Part shown: piece after piece, positions 62,909 to 64,000 of the stretch
How positions within the stretch are numbered: the stretch's first letter is position 1
Layout of the letters: the number at the start of each line of letters is the position of its first letter
NCBI GenBank assembly: GCA_030407005.1
Contig: JAUDYN010000006.1
Location: forward strand, 1,550,001-1,614,000
Length of the DNA: 64,000 bases
Direction: 5' to 3'
Source: Desarmillaria ectypa
Lineage: Eukaryota > Basidiomycota > Agaricomycetes > Agaricales > Physalacriaceae
Position numbers and translations under genes: made by a program
Notes under the pieces: model-generated
The model's database searches: none
Seen by the model: the letters and a program-made list of their open reading frames with translations, nothing else
Told to the model about the DNA's origin: nothing

Positions 62909-64000
62909 TCACTTGAACAAGTCGGCCAGCACTCCCATAGCAGTGACGGCGGCGCCTGCGCCTGCGCCCTGCACAATCAACGGCCGAGGGCTATACCTCT
63001 CCGTGTGGAACATGATAATGTTATCCGACCCTCCCAAACTCGTCGCGAACGGGTGTGTCGTCGGATACTTTTCCAGACCCGCTTTGACCTCGCCCTTGGT
63101 AGGGTCCACGACACCGACGAACCGCAGAACCTTGCCCTCCCTTGCAGCCTCCTTCCTCATGGCGTCAAACTGGGCATCAAATTCTGGAAGGCGCCCGATG
63201 AACTCGTCGCCTGTGGGGATACCCTCGAGGGCCGGAGGGATGAGGGATGCTGTCTGTACCGACGTGAAGGAGTCGATGGATGGGGAGGGCGCGATGGTAC
63301 GCGATAAGATCGTCAGCTTGCGTGCAACGTCGAAGCCATTAAGGTCGTCTGCAGGGTGGGGCTCCTGCCACCGCGTATATTCAGAACTTGGTTCCTTGAA
63401 AACGATTTGATGCTCACCGTGTACCCCTTCTCCCTCGCCTCGCTCACCACCGAAGAAAACGCAGGCCCGTCGGGACTTCCGGTGGAGTACTGATTGAAAA
63501 TGTAGCTCATCGTGCCCGAAAACACACCTTCAATCTTGAGGACCTTGTCTCCGGTCAGGACAAGATCTTTGAGCGTCGAGATGATAGGTAAACCAGCGCC
63601 AACCGTCGACTCGTTCAGGAATCGCGCGCCGGTGGATTTACCTGCGTCCAAGATGGCCTTATACAGGGAGTACGAGCCTGAAAATGCCTTCTTGTTGGGG
63701 GTGATAACATGGAGCCCGGAGGAGAGCCAGAGCGGGTAGAGCGCCGCGATGTCATCCGATGAGGTGTTGTCGACGACGACGACTTTATCTGTGGGCGTCA
63801 CTAGGGCCTTGAGGCGCTCTGTGAGGGACTTGATGTCCGCTTTTTCAGTGGAATTGGAGAGCTGAGTCTTCCAGGACGACGTTATGGGCGTGTCGGGCGA
63901 GAACAGCGTCCGAGTCGATGATGTCAAGGCGACCAGTTGGAACGGTGATCCCGGCACGGACAGAAGTTGCTTGATGAACTCAGAACCGACCAGACCAACA
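62909..64000 (-). CDS. HOM6: Homoserine dehydrogenase, partial (5' end beyond the window)
   Basis: NAD(P)-dependent reduction of aspartate semialdehyde to homoserine, a step toward threonine and methionine. The visible part begins inside the N-terminal nucleotide-binding domain (VLVGSEFIKQLLSVPGSPFQ at the window edge). It continues VVVDNTSSDDIAALYPLWLS, HVITPNKKAFSGSYSLYKAI, ESTVGAGLPIISTLKDLVLT and KIEGVFSGTMSYIFNQYSTG. After one short intron (near 63420-63365) comes EPHPADDLNGFDVARKLTIL, with the catalytic-domain residues, and then FATSLGGSDNIIMFHTERYS. The end GVLADLFK meets TGA 62911-62909. After it the same frame would read AILFAILQRL, resembling the usual family tail, so the stop may be slightly early. 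No other defect. Confidence 0.93.

Overview
The window looks like genomic DNA of an Agaricomycete (mushroom-forming basidiomycete). Genes are broken by many ~45-60 nt GT..AG introns. The family mix is typical of that class: a DyP-type peroxidase, a GH79 glycosidase, a fungal sesquiterpene synthase, a DUF6534-like membrane protein and F-box/coiled-coil fragments. There is no operon structure, and genes alternate strands. I rebuilt exons by hand from reading frame, splice signals and remembered family motifs, so outer ends are firmer than internal junctions.

Layout. 1-1.25 kb: 3' end of a Pro/Ser-rich protein (+). 2.4-3.2 kb: possible MYND-finger gene or relic (-). 4.2-6.8 kb: secreted acid sphingomyelinase-like phosphodiesterase (+). 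9.3-10.4 kb: intact four-exon sesquiterpene synthase (+). 11-19.8 kb: a pseudogene area, where a GH79 gene (-) is split into a 5' piece (18.17-18.66 kb) and a 3' piece (12.1-14.0 kb), with a decayed DyP peroxidase gene (+) lying between. 19.9-23.3 kb: trehalose-6-phosphate synthase/phosphatase (-). 24.3-26.8 kb: Gbp2/Hrb1-like three-RRM protein (-). 27.1-28.7 kb: MFSD5-like MFS transporter (-). 29.1-31.1 kb: TBC1D20/Gyp-type Rab GAP (-). 31.4-34.1 kb: Vps3/TGFBRAP1-like tether subunit (+) that seems to lack its N-terminal CNH domain. 34.7-37.0 kb: membrane-anchored fatty aldehyde dehydrogenase (+). 37.4-37.9 kb: small Ser-rich protein (-). 38.5-39.6 kb: mitochondrial Mam33/p32 protein (-). 41.8-43.0 kb: Zn2Cys6 regulator (-). 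45.7-50.6 kb: divergent pair of Old Yellow Enzyme paralogues around a 2.2 kb spacer. 50.9-57.7 kb: ABCC-type transporter (+). 57.9-59.3 kb: F-box-like relic (-). 60.2-61.7 kb: DUF6534-like membrane protein (-). 62.9-64.0 kb: 3' part of homoserine dehydrogenase (-).

Most genes are independent housekeeping functions: trehalose synthesis, threonine/methionine synthesis, endolysosomal trafficking, mRNA export, mitochondrial matrix and aldehyde detoxification. The sesquiterpene synthase has no P450 or other tailoring gene next to it. I did not find a convincing new multi-gene system. The most notable structures are the split GH79 gene with its DyP insert and short flanking repeat, the tether gene lacking a CNH domain, and the motif-rich spacer between the two OYE genes.
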